A stretch of 64,000 nt of DNA, taken from positions 1 to 64,000 of the forward strand of contig JAPTJF010000350.1 in assembly GCA_029339195.1 (NCBI GenBank). The letters run 5' to 3'. Made by a program: the position numbers and the translations under genes. The notes below the pieces were generated by a model, which was given only the letters and a program-made list of their open reading frames with translations, made no database searches and was not told the origin of the DNA. This stretch comes from Micractinium sp. NFX-FRZ. Lineage: Eukaryota > Chlorophyta > Trebouxiophyceae > Chlorellales > Chlorellaceae. Of this stretch, positions 43,740-55,300 are shown one piece after another. Position 1 is the stretch's first letter; every line of letters begins with the position of its first letter.

Positions 43740-46202
43740 TCACCAGCCGTCGCTGCCCTCCTCCCCCTCCTCGTCTTCGCTGGCGTCGTCAGATTCGTAG
43801 CAGGCGTCTGACCAGTTCAGCGGGTACTCGAGCAGCATTTCTGCAAGCTCATCCCACTGGTCATCGTTAGCACACCTGCAAGCAGCAGCGGCGGTAACAA
43901 AGGAGGCAGCATGCATTCGGCCACACCAAAAGCTCAGAGCGCCTGAGCACATCTGCCTTGATTGAGGGTGCCACCTCATTGACAAAACACATAGCAAACT
44001 AGCTCAGCAGTGGGCAGCTACTACACTGCTCCCACCACAGCACGCTTGCCACGGGGCTGCCACCCAAGCAGCAGCCACACTCACGCCGGCTGGCGATCCG
44101 CCTCCTCGTTGTCATCTGCCTCTGCCAGTTCTCGGGCAAACCTCAGCACATGGCCCAGCGCCATGTCAGCGCTGCCCCCCTGCAGGGACCACAGCATGCA
44201 GGGCATGGTCAAAGTAAGCGCACATCAAGTTCAAATATTGCTTCAGGGTAGGCCCAGGCTTCAGGCTCTTGCTGCCATGCCGCCTGGAGTGTGCTGGGTG
44301 CTGCTAACAGATGGGTGTACACGCAGTAGAAGCGGCTCACCCTGCCCAGGAAGCGGCTGCGTGCACCGCCCGACCAGTGTTCGGACTGCCAGTTGCTCAG
44401 CATGGCGTCGGTGGATGGCAGCTGCACTTCAAGCAAGGGCCAGCAGGGACAGCGGGGGTCAGATGAGCACAGAGGGCAACTGTGGGGCGGGTGGCAGAAC
44501 GGCCGCCTCACTTGGTGGCACACCAGCTGTCAAGGCCGCACACACTAGCAGACACGCACTGGCAGTCCAACACCAGGAGTAGAGAGACGCAACCAAGTCC
44601 ACAGCTGTGCAATAGCAGCAGCGCATGCACCACCGGCCCGCACCCGCTTGACTTCCACTAAGAAGTTGACCGTCTCAAACGCCTCCTTGTAGCCCTGCAG
44701 GTACGCTCACAAGAAGGGTGTTGTGCCATCACGTGACGCCGGGCCGGGCAGGCAAAGGTGGAGATGCCAGGCAGCAGCAACAAAGCAGCAGGCAGGAGCG
44801 AAGACCTGGCAGGACGTGGACAGACGCACAAGCCAGGAGGCCCCGGAATCATTAGATACATTTTAGAAAGGAAAGCAACGCGCGCCTGAAGAAAGGTTTT
44901 GTAGAGCTCGTGCCGCCGCACGTGTGCGGGCAGCAGCTGCAGGCAGCGCACCAGCCCGTGCTCGCCCAGCGCCCAGCGGTCCAGGGGCTGCAGCCCAGCG
45001 GTGGGCAGTCGGGTGGGAGGAGTGGCCCCGCATGCAAGTGAGACAATGAGCAAGCGAGGCTGGGGGGTGCCGGGCATCAGGAGGCGGGGGCATGAAGATC
45101 TGGGGCCTGTCATACCGCTGCGCCCCAAGCCGGCCTTTGGCGCTGGCTCCATGCTTGAACTGCCGGGCGAGCGTCCACCTTCCCTCTCCACGCACTGGGC
45201 ATCACTGTTCACCGCCCACCTGACGTCACCCCAGGCCCACCCACCTCCCGGCGCCCAGCGCTTCCAAACTGCCCGCTGCGCTCGGCATTGCTGATGAGCT
45301 GTTGAAGCTCGTCCCTGCGGGCAGGCAGGCAGGGGCCCAGTGGTTCTGTGCACTCGACCAGACAGTGTTTGCAACAGCACACCCGTGTTTTGGCCGGAAG
45401 GAAGCTGCGCCCTGGGTGCCCACCCAGCTGCTGCCTGCTGTGCAATGACGTGCAAGTGCTAGTTCCCCACACACAAAAAAAAAACCATGCATCACCAATG
45501 ACCCTCTCACCGCTCCATGTCGGCGGCTACTGCAATCCAGCCCGCGTTGCGTGGGGAGAGCACCTCCGAGATGCAGCGCCCGCAGGTGCACCGCCCGGCC
45601 TCCTCTTCCTCATTGCTGCTGCTGCCGCCGCCCTGCTCCGCCTCCTGCTGCTGCTGCTGCTGCTGCAGCTGCTGCTGCCGCACTAGCTGCTGGGCTGCAA
45701 GCGGCGCCGCCACGGCGGGCAGGGGCGGCGCACAGTGCGGCCGCACTCCGCCTCGGCGTGTGAATGCCGCAGGCGGCAGCCCGCGGAGGTGAGCTGCTGC
45801 GGCCGGCCGCAGCGTGCTGGCAGGCATAGCTGGCAGGCGAGGTGCGGCCCGAGCCGTGGCGGCACCAGCAGAGGAGGGAGTGGCGGCTTGCTGCGGTGGC
45901 ATGTTGACTGGCGGCATAGCTGGCCGCTGCAGCAGCATGCCAGCAGGCGCCTGACGCAGCGTGCCTCCAGTCATGAACGGCACGCACGAAGAGAAGCTGT
46001 AAGCATGCGTAGCTGAGACCCTGGCGAACAGGCCAGCATCTGGCAGCCTAGGCGGCACCCGTACCGGGGCAGCGGGGGCGGGGGCGGCAGACTGCTGTGG
46101 CTGCGCTGTGCTGCTGCACACTACTGCTTGTTCTCCCTTCAGCTTCTTTGGGGCGGGGCATGATGCGTCCGAGGCACTGACAGGGCGCCTCCTAGGAGCC
46201 AT
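43740..46202 (-). CDS. Protein with CxCGxC/LSPR motif and acidic C-terminus
   Basis: Seven exons on the minus strand: 46202-45511, 45314-45245, 44987-44886, 44694-44644, 44421-44341, 44179-44085, 43875-43740 (408 aa). The first 200 residues are Ala/Pro/Gln-rich and begin MAPRRRPVSASDASCPAPKK, possibly nuclear. Then comes CTCGRCISEVLSPRNAGW, a Cys cluster plus LSPR that I recall from the C-terminal part of some ankyrin-repeat proteins (recollection, not searched). No ankyrin repeats are present here. The rest is helical (RWALGEHGLVRCLQLLPAH, FETVNFLVEVKR) and ends in an acidic run before GSDGW. The intron after 44886 appears to use a GC donor (CAG|GCGCGC), which is unusual and the weakest junction of the model. 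Confidence 0.65.
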
Positions 46203-46656
46203 TTGAACGGGTCCGCTGTTCTGCTCAACGATCTAAAGCCTGGACGTTATGATTGTAAGGCCGTCTATTTTAAGAGTCAACTGTTGAGCCAACTACCGTT
46301 CCGGAGCACAAGAGACGGACATGGCCACTCATTCCGCCCGCTGCGCTGCGCTCCCGCCGCTGTCGCCCCAGCGGTGCATGCACACCAAACGTTCCCATCT
46401 TGTGCATCTGAGCAGCCTCTCCCAGAGCTCCCTGAATTCAAGCGCACAGTGATTCTGCCAAACGCATCCTGCTGAAGTAGGAATAGTGAAGCTTTCAGCC
46501 TGGCCGCTGCCTCTGCATTGCGCTCATGGCATGCTGCGCCGCTTACCACCTGCCCATTTCCTTGTGCTCTCTGCGTTCAAGTTGTATGCATTTTTGGTAG
46601 TACAGGATCATGTGATGGCATGATACAGCAGGAGAGGCAGCACAGCGAAAGGGTTC
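46203..46656. other. Intergenic between two minus-strand genes
   Basis: 454 nt holding the promoter of the acidic-tail gene and the 3' UTR of dephospho-CoA kinase. No coding pattern and no clear poly(A) motif were identified. Confidence 0.4.
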
Positions 46657-47611
46657 CTAGCTCCAGGGCCCCGCCGACCATGCTGCCGCCACCAGCGCCG
46701 CCACTGCCAGCAGCCCCGGCGGGGACAGCACCCAGCGGTGCACCCAGGCCCGCCGCCTGAGCCTCCCTACAAGACCGTCTACCTGCGCCGCCAGCTGCTC
46801 CATGCTGCCGTCATTGTCAAGTACCACATCAGCCAGCCGGCGCTTGGCCGCCAGCGGCATCTGCGCCGCAATCCGCTCCTGAACAGCCGCCGCCAGCAGC
46901 ACGTCGCGCGCCGCCAGGCGCTGCGCCTGAACCTGGGGGCTGCACGCCACCAGCACACGCGGCCGGGTGATGCGGTAGAAGCCCGACTCGAACAGCAGCG
47001 GCATGTCAACCACCACCAGTGGGCGGCAGAGGAGCCAGGAGAACAGGATTTGCGATGCGAGCTCCAAGCCAATGGCAGGGTGGGTGGCGGCGTTCAGGCG
47101 GCGCCTGGCGGATGCGTCGCTAAACACCAGGGCACCCAGAGCCTCGCGGTTGATAGTGCCTGCAGCCAAACGAGGGGCAGGCTGGGGCTGATGGGGGCTG
47201 GGAAGCAGGGCAGGAAGAGGGCGAGGGTGCACCAGCAAGTGAGGCCTGAAAACTCCGCGGCTGCTCACCGTTGCTGCATTGAATGCTGGGTCCAAAGGCC
47301 TTCACCACACGGCGGTAGCCCCAACGTCCCTGATGAGAGGGCAGTGAGAGGACAGGAAGCCAGGGAGAAGGGTGGCAAGGCGAGGTGAGACCGGGGTTGG
47401 GCTACAGGCGACAGGCCACGCGACAGGCCGCAGGGAGGCGGGCAGGCGGTGAGCGGCAGCGGGCCCACTGCACTCTGGCCACGCTTACAGGCTGTGTGAC
47501 TTCGTGAGCTATCAAGTCCGCATCCACCACGGGGACTCCCGCTGCTTTCAGGAGGCTGGAGACGGTGCTCTTGCCGCACGCTATGCCGCCCGTGAGGCCG
47601 ACGAGGCGCAT
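46657..47611 (-). CDS. COAE: Dephospho-CoA kinase
   Basis: Three exons on the minus strand: 47611-47489, 47329-47269, 47159-46657 (228 aa). It catalyses the last step of coenzyme A synthesis, phosphorylating dephospho-CoA with ATP. The ATP P-loop [12 protein letters not shown] is at residues 5-16, followed by [10 protein letters not shown]. Further on come [13 protein letters not shown] and THPAIG, then [13 protein letters not shown], the classic CoaE sequence blocks. After the catalytic domain a hydrophobic segment of about 20 residues ([18 protein letters not shown]) could anchor the C-terminus in a membrane, a feature absent from bacterial CoaE. The ATG at 47611 directly precedes the P-loop strand, so there is no N-terminal targeting peptide. 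Confidence 0.93.
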
Positions 47612-47999
47612 TGTTTCCGGTTCCCAACCCCTCTCAGATGCGTCCCGGGCGATCAACCAACCGTCAGCAGACAGTCAAGCTGTGTGATTTCAGGGCGCGG
47701 TTTGCAGCGCAGCAGGCAGCAGGCAGCAGGCAACCAAGCGCACCAGGGCGAAGAGAGCTGTCCCATCTACTGTCGGATCCCATTTGGTTGGGGTGCATCC
47801 CTGTAGGCACAGCTGCGCCCACACATATTCTGCTCTGCACCTCAACTCAACGCAGCGGCCACGAGAGTGCACAAACCAGAGCTGACGACGGCAGACGGCC
47901 ACCGGCCTGCACAGAGACCCGCTCCTAGCAGCCGCTGGGCTCTGTGCAGTTGCGGCAAAGCAGCGGCGGAGCAGCAGCAGCACGGCCGCCGCTGCGGCC
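47612..47999. promoter_or_regulatory. Divergent intergenic region (CoaE / Ala-rich protein)
   Basis: 388 nt between head-to-head start codons. It presumably contains both promoters; no motif was identified. Confidence 0.4.
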
Positions 48000-48899
48000 A
48001 TGGCGGGCCCGCTCGGCAGCTGGTGGCCGCTTGCAGCAAGCTCCTCCGCCCCAACTGAGCAGCTTGATGACCTGGAAGACATTCTGAGAGAGCCAGGGGC
48101 CGATGCTGCCCTGCCCGTCTCCAGCGGCAGCAGCACCAGGCTGCTGGGGGCGCTTGAGAGCCCTCAGAAGCTGCCGCAGCACTGGCACGCCCACGGCGCC
48201 CCAGGCGCAGCGACGGTGGCAGCGCCAGCAGCTGCCAGCAGCAGCAACGCGGGCAGCAGCGGTAGCAGCGGCGGCAGCTGGGGCAGCTACCTGCCCAGCA
48301 CGGTGGCTGCCTGGCTGCCAGCCGTGGCTGGGCACGAGGCGCCGTCACATGCGCAACTGCAGCAGCCTCAAGAGGGGGCGGCAGCAGCACCCACAGCCCT
48401 CTGGCGCCAGTACTTGCCCGTCAGCCTGGGAGGCAGCTCTTCAGAAGCTGCCCCAGCATCAGCCCCGGCTCCATCTGCAGCAGTGGCAGCACGCAACCCA
48501 CCACATGCCGACGCCAGCAGCACAGTAGCGGCCGCAACTGCCAGCGCCACGGCTGCAGCAGCGGCCTGGGCAGCGGCCGCCCAGCACCAGCTGTCGTGCG
48601 CCTGGGACGTAACTGCCGCCTCCATAGGCGAGCACATGACTGCTGGCTCCATGGGTGCGTCCGCACTGGGTGCAGCCGTGGGCGGCGTGGCAGGCCTTGT
48701 GGCGGGGCCGCTGGGCGTGGCAGTCGGCGCCAAGTCAGGGGCAGCCCTGGGCGCCATTGGCGGCGTGGCGGTCAAGCATGTGTGCGACAAGCGGGACAGC
48801 AGCGCCACTTCATCGCTCAAGGCCAAAGCTGTTGAGGAGCGAGAGCTGCAACCCATGCCAGCGGCGGGCAGCGCCCGCACATGGCCTAAAAATCCCTGA
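48000..48899 (+). CDS. Intronless Ala/Ser-rich protein with glycine-zipper-like segment
   Basis: A single 299-residue reading frame, the only intronless gene here. The N-terminal part has an acidic patch (EQLDDLEDILREPGAD) and two short similar pieces, GSWGSYLPSTVAAWLP and ALWRQYLPVSLGG. Near residues 200-260 is an Ala/Gly-rich hydrophobic region with regularly spaced glycines (GASALGAAVGGVAGLVAGPL, then GVAVGAKSGAALGAIGGVAV), like glycine zippers that pack helices in membranes. It ends with a charged tail. I do not recognise a family. The distinct, non-random motif layout supports a real protein, but an Ala-rich open frame could be spurious. Confidence 0.6.
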   Translation: MAGPLGSWWPLAASSSAPTEQLDDLEDILREPGADAALPVSSGSSTRLLGALESPQKLPQHWHAHGAPGAATVAAPAAASSSNAGSSGSSGGSWGSYLPSTVAAWLPAVAGHEAPSHAQLQQPQEGAAAAPTALWRQYLPVSLGGSSSEAAPASAPAPSAAVAARNPPHADASSTVAAATASATAAAAAWAAAAQHQLSCAWDVTAASIGEHMTAGSMGASALGAAVGGVAGLVAGPLGVAVGAKSGAALGAIGGVAVKHVCDKRDSSATSSLKAKAVEERELQPMPAAGSARTWPKNP

Positions 48900-49548
48900 G
48901 GTTACGGTCAGCGCTTGCACATGTTCCAAAGAGCCCTGAGAGCGCCTCCTCTCCCCTGCCCGCTTCTGCGTCGCACCTGTGTTTCCCTGCCGTTTGTACT
49001 GTAGCTGTGCCATCACTTCTGCACGTTTTGCTGGCCTTGGGCATCGCCAGCGCTGCCACCACTGCCATACTGTATCTCCCCTTCTTCAGCCACACGTAAT
49101 GTGTACCTCTTTATACCCCTGTACCCACATCCATGCCGCGGTTTTGGCCACGCGTGCTACCAACATGTTGAGATGTTATAACAGTGTGAGTGATGATGCA
49201 ATGCGACTCAAGTCAGGGCAGTGTTGACTGGGACGGGGGGAGGCTGTCGTGGGGAGCTGCATGTCAAATGGAAGGGGGCCAGCAGCAAAGTGCAAGGCAG
49301 CGGTCCCCATGCGGGGGAACGGAGCAGGAAGCACGCGGGCGCGCTGCAGAGTGCAAGGCAGGAGCATGTGTCGAACAAAACAGGGGCCTGGACTGTGCTG
49401 GGCCGTGTGGTGGCGCAGGCGCAGGGCGGGGGGAGGCCAGGAGGGAGGGCTGCTGGCCGCTGCTGTGCAAGGCGGCGGGAGAGAGGGCTGCTGCTGCTGC
49501 TGCTGCTGGGAGGCTGAGCTGGCAAAAGAAGGTGAAGACTGGCACCTT
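48900..49548. other. Convergent 3' regions of the Ala-rich protein and the U2B''-type gene
   Basis: 649 nt tail-to-tail. The centre (about 49000-49200) is AT-richer than its flanks. No exact TGTAA was seen on either strand, and no gene was recognised. Confidence 0.4.
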
Positions 49549-51646
49549 CTAAGCCTTGGCGAAAGTGATGGACATGGGCTTGTCTGCACGGGCGCACAGC
49601 AGTGGGGGAGGGCAGCAGTGGCGTCAGCAGTGCCGTGCTGCGCGCTGTCACACTGCACGCACGCATTCGCTGTCACAGGGCAGGTGGAGGGCAGCTGTCC
49701 GCAAACAGATGCCACTAGCGCAAACGCTGCCCGCATCCACCCTCGCCCCCTTGTCGCCCCGTTCACGCACTTCTCCCACACTCCCCTGATGCCTCACCCA
49801 CTCGCCACTCACCCACTTACACCGCACCCCTGCTTTGCCCATTCTGCACTTGCACCCAGCACCTGCCAAAGCATGATGCCGGCTTCAACCCCAACAGCCC
49901 CTGCATCGCCCCGTCCCACCACCCTTTGGGTGCTACTTCTGTGCATGGCCACGCCAAACCCGCACCCAACCCGGTTCCGCCCCGCCCACCTGTGGCCAGC
50001 TTGAAGCCCTGCAGCCCCTGCATCGCCATGCCCGCCTGCGCCTCGTCCGTGTACTCCACAAACGCGATGCCCGGCCGCTGCGCAACCATGCGCACCTGCA
50101 GGGACAGGCACGGCACGGCAAGCGGACCACACGAGTTGGTGTGCGTGCTGGGCGCGCTGTGGTGGCGGGGCGAGCCACGGCCTGGCAGGGTGCCCCGTGG
50201 CCAGGCAGGGAGGCGGCCGGGAAGACCAGACAGAAGCCCCCTTGCGTTCACGTAACGGTACACCATATCTCCCTCCCAATTCACCACACCGCAGCGCAGG
50301 CAGGCATGCAACAGCCCCACAACCCACCGCAGTGCACCCGCCCCGCCCCCCAGCCCCGCCCCGCCCAGTCCCCCGGCGCACCTCCTTGAAGCCGGTGAAC
50401 TGCTGGAACAGCATGCCCACCATCGCCTCGTTGGCGCTCTCCGGCAGGTTCTCCACAAACAGGATGTGGTTGGAGGAGGCGGGGGCTGCGGCTGCCGCGG
50501 GGGCTGCCGCCGCAGCCGCCTCCGCCTTGGCCCGTTTCTGCTGCTGCGCGTCTGCAGCATGGAAGAGCAGAGGTAAGAAATGTGCGAGGCCAAGGCAGGG
50601 CGGGCAGGGGGTGGGGAGCGGCAAGCACAAGGGGGAGGCGCATCCAGACCTGCCAGCACAAGGTGGGCTGCATGCGGCAGCTGCCTCACTGGCCCAACCA
50701 GTGGGGGCACGCACGCACGCACACGCTCCCAACCGCAGGTGTCGCCCCCGCCGGCACACGCCCTGGCCCCCTGACCTGGCGCCGCCTTCTTGGCGGGCCG
50801 CTCTGACTTGGGGCGCTCCTGGAAGGTGCCGTCCCGCTTGGCCACCGCATCCGACTTGGTCTTGGCCAGTGCTATCCGCTGTGGGCGGGAAACAGGGGCG
50901 ACGGGAAGACAAGGGCAGGGAGGGCGGGCAATGACAAAGGGACGGTAACTGCAGCAAGGAGGAGGTCCAGTGCAGAGCAGCAGCTGGCAGCAGGGCGGTA
51001 GCCCTCCAGGCGCTCGCTGCATGCTCCCACCGACGCGGCCAGTGGCAACAGCCACTGCCCGTTCCTGAGCTCACCAACATGGTGCACCCCTTGCTTCCCC
51101 TCCTGCAACCCTGCCCCCGCCACCCTGGCCGCCGCCACCCCCGTCCACCAACCCGCCCTGCTCACGATGGGCTTGTCCATGAAGGGGAAGCCCTGCATGA
51201 GGTCCATCGCCTTGCGCGCCTCCTCCGCCTTCTCAAACACCACCCACGCCTGCCCCCGCAGCTTGTAGGTGCGGCGCGAGATGACGTCCAGGATGGTCCC
51301 AAACTGACCAAACATCGCGTGCATCGCCTTCTTCAGGTCTGCAGCGCCATGGGACAAGGCAAAGGCAACAGCATAGGCAACAGCATAGGCAACAGCATGT
51401 TGAAGATGCCGGGGCGGGGCGGAGGGAGGGCCGCCTGCCAAGCTGAACAGAGGCAGTGGCTGCGGCAGCGCACAGCGTGCGCCGGCAACAGGGCCTGCAG
51501 CAGGCGGAGCTGTCGGCGGGTGCTGTTGTGTCAGCCGGAATCTCACCCTCCTGGTTGATCTTCTCGTACAGGTTGTTGATGTAGATGGTGTGCCCCGGGT
51601 TGGGCATCACGCTGTGCCCGCCGTCCACCGCCATGGCCTCCGCCAT
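49549..51646 (-). CDS. U1A/U2B''-type spliceosomal snRNP protein
   Basis: Six exons on the minus strand: 51646-51547, 51338-51166, 50878-50776, 50551-50382, 50095-49990, 49583-49549 (228 aa). Two RRM domains are joined by a basic then Ala-rich linker. In RRM1, RNP2 is IYINNL (21-26) and RNP1 is RGQAWVVF (61-68), followed by MQGFPFMDKPIRI, the signature of the U1A/U2B'' pair. In RRM2, RNP2 is LFVENL and RNP1 is GIAFVEY, and the protein ends MSITFAKA. These proteins bind U1 stem-loop II or U2 stem-loop IV RNA in the spliceosome. The short length (228 aa) fits U2B'' better than U1A, but a single dual-specificity protein is possible. The last exon is only 35 nt. Confidence 0.9.
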
Positions 51647-52398
51647 GTTGGCTCACCCCCGGCTCGCTACCGCCTGCGGCCGGCAAGCGGAAAGGCAAGA
51701 GAGCGGGCTATGTGTTGGACGATGGCGCTAGAGATGAACTTGGCAGCGCCTGCCACTGGCTGCACTCTCCCATGTGTCGCGGCAGTGAGCAAGAGGGAGG
51801 CCGGGCAGGTGGCTGCGCTGACGGGCGGCGCCGCCGCTGGTGCCCCCATCTGCAGCTCTGCGTTGCCAGCGCTGCGCGCCAGAGCTGCGACATCGGCCCG
51901 CTTTAGCTGCACCGCGCTTGGTGGGCAGGGCCGCAGGCAGGCTCTTGGGCAGCGTCCGCCATCAATGGTGCAGCCCAAGCTGCTCTTCACAGGAGAACAC
52001 CGTCAGCCCCTCCGAATGTATCCGCACCACACACAACGCACCTCTAGCGCGCTTCCCTGCACCCCTCTACTCAGTCGCCGCCTAGCTCGCTCCCAGGGCT
52101 TGGATCAGGTACAATGTGTCTTCAGCTGTACCTGAGTGCTCGCATGCCCTCATCTGAAACATCTGGGAGACGGCAGCATGAGCACAGCAGCACGTCTTTT
52201 CGCGCGCGCTTCCCTGCACCGAAGTTGGAGTCTCGAAGGCAATCCGAGGCGGTCTTGTATCGCCGCAGTTCCGCAACGCGCCGCCGAACCACCCCTGGCT
52301 GCCAACTTCTGTCACCGCCTGTGCTGGACCGCTTCTTGCGCCTCCTTGTCCGTTGCGGGCATGGTTAGATAGCGTTCCAACAATACGGCTTCGTCGGA
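51647..52398. promoter_or_regulatory. Divergent intergenic region (U2B''-type gene / helicase)
   Basis: 752 nt between head-to-head genes. It includes a short plus-strand open frame with an ATG at 52178 (to 52372, 64 aa) starting MSTAARLFARASLHRSW, which resembles a mitochondrial presequence. It could be an upstream ORF in the helicase leader or chance. No splice path joining it in phase to the helicase was found. Confidence 0.4.
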
Positions 52399-55300
52399 AT
52401 GTCACCAGCGAGCCCCTGGCTAGCGGAGGACGGCGGCGAAGCTGCCGCCACCGCTGCCGCCACTGCTCCCGCCTTGGGCCCCCAGCTGAACGAGGAGCAG
52501 CTGGCGGCGGCCCACGCTCCGCTGGATGAAGCCCTTGCGGTGCTGGCGGCGGCTGGCACAGGAAAGACAACCACCATGCTCGAGCGCGTGTGCCACGCGC
52601 TGCGGCAGGTGCGTGGGAGCGGCCTGGTGTGGCGCGGACTGTAGGAGCCAGCAGTGATGCTGTCCTGCTTGCCTGGCCCACCGCCCTGCCCAGCGCCCAC
52701 GCATTCCCCAACTCTCTGCTGTCTGCTCCGCAGGGCGTGGAGCCAGAGGCCTGCCTGGTGCTGACGTTCTCACGCAAAGCCTGCACAGAGTTCGAACAGC
52801 GCCTGCGGTCAGCACCCAACACCGAGGGCGTCACCGTCTCCACCTTCCACGCCTGGTCCTGGACCCTGCTGCGGCGGCACTGGCGGGAGGCGGGGTTTGA
52901 GCAGCTGCCCACGCTGCTGTCAGCAGAGGACCAGCAGCTGGCACTCCTGCGCGACTGCCTTGTGTGAGTTCTTCATGGTTGGTCGGTTGGTTGAGCGCAC
53001 GCCTGGCAGCTGCGGAGGCAGACGTGGGGACACCACATACAGGCGTGCAACACCGGCATCGTGCCTGGCTGCCCTGCCGCTGCTGGTCGTGCCAGAAGCC
53101 CGCTCCCTCTCCACACTGCAACTGCCCCGCTGCAGGTGGGACCGCCTGGCTGAGCTGCAGGCGTGCATGCGTGGCTGGCTGTTCCTGCCGCCCTCGGCGA
53201 GCTGGGCAGAGATTGCACAGGCAGTGGCGGAGCGGCACGCCGGCACATACACGTCCTCCCTGCGAGCCGCCCTGCAGGCACACAACGAGGCGGAGCAGCC
53301 CGGCGGCGGCTGGGGGGCGCCGCTGACGCCGGCAGACGCCGCCGCACGCCCCTTCCTGGCGCTGCCCCCCCGCCTGCAGATGCTGCTCCTGCTGGAGCTG
53401 CACAGCGCCCTGCAGCGCCGCTTCGACAGCGGCGCAGCGAGCGGCGGGGCGCTGGAGGATGCAGCGGGGGCGCACGAGCTGCTGAGCGCTGCCAGCGCGC
53501 AGGCGCCGTCCGTCCTCAGGTGCTTGGGCGCTGCAGTGTCGTGTGTAATGGGGTGCTCGGTGCGAGTTCTCTGGCAGCGTGCAGAAGGTGTTAGCACACG
53601 TGACTGAGTTGTGGAGAAGTTTGGGAGGCACAACGCGCAGCTGCAGCAGCCCTACACTGCTCGCACCATCTCCAGCCTGCGCCACACTTGCCTCCCCCGC
53701 CTGTACCCGCGTACCTCCCCCCTGCAGCTGGCTGGAGGCTGAGAAGCGGCGGGGGCGGCTGCCAGACGCACAGGCTTACGCGGCACACTGCGCTGCCGCT
53801 GGTGCCGGCGCCGGCGCCGAGGCGCACGACCGCCAGCAGCGCTTGCTGCGTGCTTCTGCTGCCTACCAAGCCGAGCTGCAGCGCCTCTCACTGGTCACCC
53901 TGTCTGACCTGCCGCTGCTGGCACGGCAGCTTCTGGCGGGAGGCGGGGAGGCACTGAGCTGGGCTCGTGCCCGGTGGCGGCACGTGCTGGTGGATGAGTT
54001 CCAGGACACGGGGCGCTGCATGGTGAGGGGAGTTTGTGATTGGAAAGTGTGTGGCAGGTGTATTGTTAACATTTGTTTTTAATCTAAATTGTTTGTTTGC
54101 ACCAGTAGGCACGCCTCCTCTGCCACTGGGTTGCATCCCAGGTTAAGCCCCACCTCCCGCCTGGCCTGCAGCTGGACCTGCTGAAGTTGCTGATGGGGGA
54201 GCAGCGGTCCATCACCGTGGTGGGAGATGTGAGTGATGCCGTGGAGGTATTTTTGCGTGTGTGTGTGTGTTTTTGGGGGAAGGGGGCAGCTCAGAAGCTG
54301 GTTGTGCCCACATACCCAGTGCTGGCTGGAGCTCTTGTCTCGGCCTCCCTGCCTGCCTGCCCGCCCGCCTATCTTTCCTTACCCTAGTCAATACAATCAC
54401 CCCTGCCTCCCTCCTCCCAACATTGCAGGACGACCAATCCATCTACTCCTTCCTCTCCGCCCTACCCGCCATCTTCTGCGAGTTCCGTCGCCACTTCTCT
54501 GCCCGTGTGGCCTGCCTGGAGACCAACTTCAGGTTGGGGGTGGGTGCGGGTGGGGCAGGTGTGGAAAGCAGGCAGGCAGGCAGGCATGAAGCTGGGCAGG
54601 CAGGCCAGCTCGCTCAGCTTGGCACCTGCTGCAGCAGCTCGGCATGCAGAGCAGCAACCTTGCAGTCAGTCCCCTTCTCTCACACCTGGGCCCTGCTTTC
54701 TGATCCGACTCCGCCGCCCCACCGCCCACCCTGCCTGGCCCCCTCGCAGGTCCACCGCCGCCATCTGCGCCTTTGGCAGCGCCGTGCTACAGGGCAACCG
54801 CGGGCGGGCGGCGGAGAAGCGCATGCTGCCGGCGCGCGCCGGACCTTGCCGCCCTGTCGTCGTGCGCCAGTATGCCAGCGCTGAGGAAGAGGCCGCGGCG
54901 CTGGCTGAGGAAGTGCACCGCCTGTGGAGCCAGGAGGGAGTGCCACACAGCTCGGTCGTGGTGCTATACCGCTGCCTGCGCCTGCAGGGTGCCGCACCCC
55001 ATGCGCCACTGGTGGCAGCATTACGCCGGTGAGCAGTCGGTTTGGCGGCAGAGTTGGTTGCCACTCTGAAATGTGGTGCTCATGCTGTAGTGGCTGAGAT
55101 GTGATTTTATGGGATGATGCGGCTCTGCTTCCCTAATGCTTCAGCGCATGGGCTTCCAATCCATGTGATTCCCTCTGCCAGGAACCTAGTCTGCTGGAAT
55201 TCAATGCCACCCTACTCTCTGCTTCCACCTGCAGTCGCGGCATCCCGTATGTGGTGGTGGGGCAGGACCGGCTGGCGGAGGATGAAGGGGTGGCTGCACT

